Below, piece after piece: positions 61,626-64,000 of a stretch of 64,000 nucleotides of DNA (positions are counted from its first letter, which is position 1; every line of letters begins with the position of its first letter). A program made the position numbers and the translations under genes. This stretch comes from Mycolicibacterium pulveris. GTDB lineage: Bacteria; Actinomycetota; Actinomycetes; Mycobacteriales; Mycobacteriaceae. Where the stretch lies: NCBI RefSeq assembly GCF_010725725.1, contig NZ_AP022599.1:2294001-2358000 (forward strand), written 5' to 3'. Below the pieces are notes generated by a model. That model was not told the origin of the DNA. It did no database searches and saw only the letters and a list, made by a program, of their open reading frames with translations.

Positions 61626-64000
61626 TGACCCAACCGCCGACCGCTCAGCCTGCGGCCGCCGCCGCTGAAACCCCGCAGCACCGCTACACCGCGGAGCTGG
61701 CCGGGGAGATCGAGCGCGCCTGGCAGCGGCGGTGGGCCGACGCTGGCACATTTCACGTGCCGAACCCGGTCGGTTCACTGGCGCCCCCCGACGGCACCCC
61801 GCTGCCCGAGGACAAGATGTTCGTGCAGGACATGTTCCCCTACCCCTCGGGTGAGGGCCTGCACGTCGGGCATCCCCTCGGCTACATCGCCACCGACGTC
61901 TACGCCCGCTTCTACCGGATGACCGGACACAATGTGTTGCACGCGTTGGGGTTTGATGCCTTTGGTCTTCCGGCCGAGCAGTACGCGATCCAGACCGGCA
62001 CGCATCCGCGGGAGCGCACCGAGGCCAATATCGCCAACTTCCGCCGTCAGCTCGGCAGGCTGGGCTTCGGCCACGACCCGCGGCGCAGCTTCTCCACCAC
62101 CGACGTCGACTACTACAAGTGGACCCAGTGGATCTTTCTGCAGATCTACAACGCCTGGTTCGACTCCGCCGCCGACAAGGCCCGCCCGATCGACGAGCTG
62201 ATCACTGAATTCGATTCCGGAGCAAGGAAGCTCGACGACGGACGGGAATGGTCGCAGCTGAGCGCCGGTGAGCGCGCCGACGTCATCGACTCCCACCGGC
62301 TGGTGTACCGCGCCGATTCGCTGGTCAACTGGTGCCCGGGGCTGGGCACGGTGCTGGCCAACGAAGAGGTCACCTCCGACGGACGCAGTGAGCGCGGCAA
62401 CTTCCCGGTATTCCGGAAGCGGTTGCGGCAGTGGATGATGCGCATCACCGCCTACTCCGACCGGTTGCTCGACGATCTGGAACTGCTGGATTGGCCGGAC
62501 AAGGTCAAGACCATGCAGCGCAACTGGATCGGGCGTTCGACCGGCGCGTCGGTGCTCTTCGCCACCGACGCGGGCGATATCGAGGTGTTCACCACGCGAC
62601 CGGACACCCTGTTCGGCGCGACATACATGGTGCTGGCGCCCGAGCACGAGATGGTCGACGCGCTGGTGGCAGCGGAGTGGCCGGCCGACGTCGACGAGCG
62701 CTGGACGTTCGGTGCGGCCACCCCGCCGGAGGCCGTCGCCGCGTATCGGGCGACCATCGCGGCGAAGTCCGACCTCGAGCGCCAGGAGAACAAGGACAAG
62801 ACGGGCGTGTTCTTGGGTGCGTACGCGACCAACCCGGCCAACGGTCAACGCATTCCGGTGTTCATCGCCGACTACGTGCTGGTCGGCTACGGCACCGGAG
62901 CGATCATGGCCGTGCCCGGCGGCGACCAGCGCGACTGGGACTTCGCCACGCAGCTCGGCCTGCCGATCGTGGAAACCGTTGCCGGCGGCGATATCTCGCA
63001 GGGCGCCTACACCGGCGACGGCGAGGTCGTCAACTCCGACTACCTCAACGGGCTCAGCGTCGCGGCCGCCAAGGAGGCGATGACCAAACGGCTGGAGGCC
63101 GAGGGTCGCGGCCGCGCCCGCGTCGAGTACAAGCTGCGAGACTGGTTGTTCGCGCGCCAAAGGTACTGGGGTGAGCCGTTTCCGATCGTGTACGACGCCG
63201 ACGGCCGTCCGCACCCGCTGCCCGAGTCGATGCTGCCGGTGGAACTGCCCGACATACCGGACTATTCGCCGGTGTTGTTCGATCCCGAGGACGCGGACAG
63301 TGAGCCGTCACCGCCGCTGGGCAAGGCGACCGACTGGGTGAAGGTCGAACTGGATCTGGGTGACGGTCTCAAGCCGTACACCCGCGACACCAACGTCATG
63401 CCGCAGTGGGCGGGCAGCTCATGGTACGAGCTGCGCTACACCGACCCGGACAATTCAGAAGCCATGTGCGCCAAGGAGAACGAGGCGTATTGGATGGGTC
63501 CGCGACCGGCGGAGCGCGGGCCGGACGACCCGGGCGGGGTGGACCTGTACGTCGGCGGTGTGGAGCACGCCGTTTTGCACCTGCTGTACGCGCGGTTCTG
63601 GCACAAGGTGCTCTACGACCTCGGCCACATCAGCTCCCGCGAGCCGTACCGGCGGCTGGTGAACCAGGGCTACATCCAGGCCTACGCCTACACCGACTCG
63701 CGCGGCGCATACGTGCCCGCCGCCGAGGTCGTCGAGCGCGACGGGAAGTTCTACTGGCGTCCGTCCGATGTCGCCGACGGGTCGGTTCCGGGTCCCGACG
63801 GGGAGATCGAGGTGTTCCAGGAGTTCGGCAAGATCGGCAAGAGCCTGAAGAACTCCGTCTCCCCCGACGAGATCTGCGACGACTACGGCGCGGACACGCT
63901 GCGCGTGTACGAGATGTCGATGGGCCCGATCGAGGCGTCGCGGCCGTGGGCCCCCAAAGACGTCGTCGGGGCGCACCGGTTCCTGCAGCGGGTCTGGCGG
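61626..64000 (+). CDS. leuS: Leucyl-tRNA synthetase, 5' part (runs off the window)
   Basis: The first 791 codons are present; the rest lies beyond the end. A variable N terminus leads to the HIGH box in [20 protein letters not shown], then [20 protein letters not shown]. The editing domain has [18 protein letters not shown] and [17 protein letters not shown]. The late catalytic part has [20 protein letters not shown] and the KMSKS equivalent [14 protein letters not shown]. It charges tRNA-Leu. GTG at 61626 follows a variable upstream region. Confidence 0.96.

Noticed and set aside
61747-61762. TTTCACGTG near the start of leuS, resembling half a parS site
   Set aside because: The right half does not complete the palindrome (CGTGCCGAA), and the bases encode FHVPNP, a normal leuS segment.

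Overview
The window is the chromosomal replication origin region of a high-GC, rapidly growing mycobacterium (Mycolicibacterium, M. smegmatis-like), written in reverse orientation to the usual dnaA-first convention. The evidence is the mycobacterial gene order around dnaA, a TTG-started dnaA, a whiB6-type regulator, cwsA, crgA, mtc28, the pstP-rodA-pbpA-pknA-pknB operon, the MurJ-pseudokinase fusion, and a gnd gene between dnaN and recF as in M. smegmatis. Family and gene names come from recognising protein sequence; no database search was run.

Layout. 0-11.5 kb is accessory or less conserved: the end of a MinD/ParA-like gene of the ESX-associated type, a double-HTH regulator divergent from whiB6, an acyl-CoA carboxylase beta subunit, EVE, pirin, GNAT and thioesterase genes, a ferritin-like protein, two F420/flavin-type proteins, a molybdopterin oxidoreductase remnant with an internal deletion, a TetR gene with a likely operator, a lipoprotein and a secreted protein. 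11.5-21.7 kb holds tRNA-Leu and the growth and division signalling operon fhaA, fhaB, pstP, rodA, pbpA, pknA, pknB, reading toward the origin. 21.6-26.4 kb holds trpG, a DUF881 gene, crgA, a PH-domain gene, ppiA, cwsA, tRNA-Ala, tRNA-Ile and a DUF3566 membrane protein. 26.4-37.2 kb is the replication block gyrA, gyrB, dciA, recF, gnd, dnaN, oriC, dnaA, all pointing away from dnaA's right flank.

37.7-43.1 kb runs the other way: rpmH, rnpA, yidD, yidC, jag, rsmG, parA, parB, with two parS sites lying inside the first codons of rsmG and parA. 43.3-55 kb has a GNAT-like gene, cwlM, thioredoxin and its reductase, an anti-sigma factor, sigM, the MurJ-pseudokinase fusion, a large secreted/membrane protein and a NUDIX gene. 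55.1-64 kb has pcnA, an Asp/Gly repeat protein, a TIGR03084-type protein, an MFS transporter, a YqgE protein, a small membrane protein, mtc28 and the 5' part of leuS.

The genes work together in two themes. DNA replication and segregation (dnaA, dnaN, recF, gyrase, dciA, parABS) sits beside peptidoglycan control: PknA/PknB/PstP signalling, RodA/PbpA synthesis, FhaA and MurJ for lipid II export, CwlM for precursor synthesis, and CrgA/CwsA for septum and pole.

The most unusual feature is a 77-bp MIRU-like insertion at the pbpA-pknA junction. It duplicates the junction sequence and carries a 26-codon ORF that overlaps both neighbours. I found no phage, CRISPR array, insertion sequence or clearly new multi-gene system.
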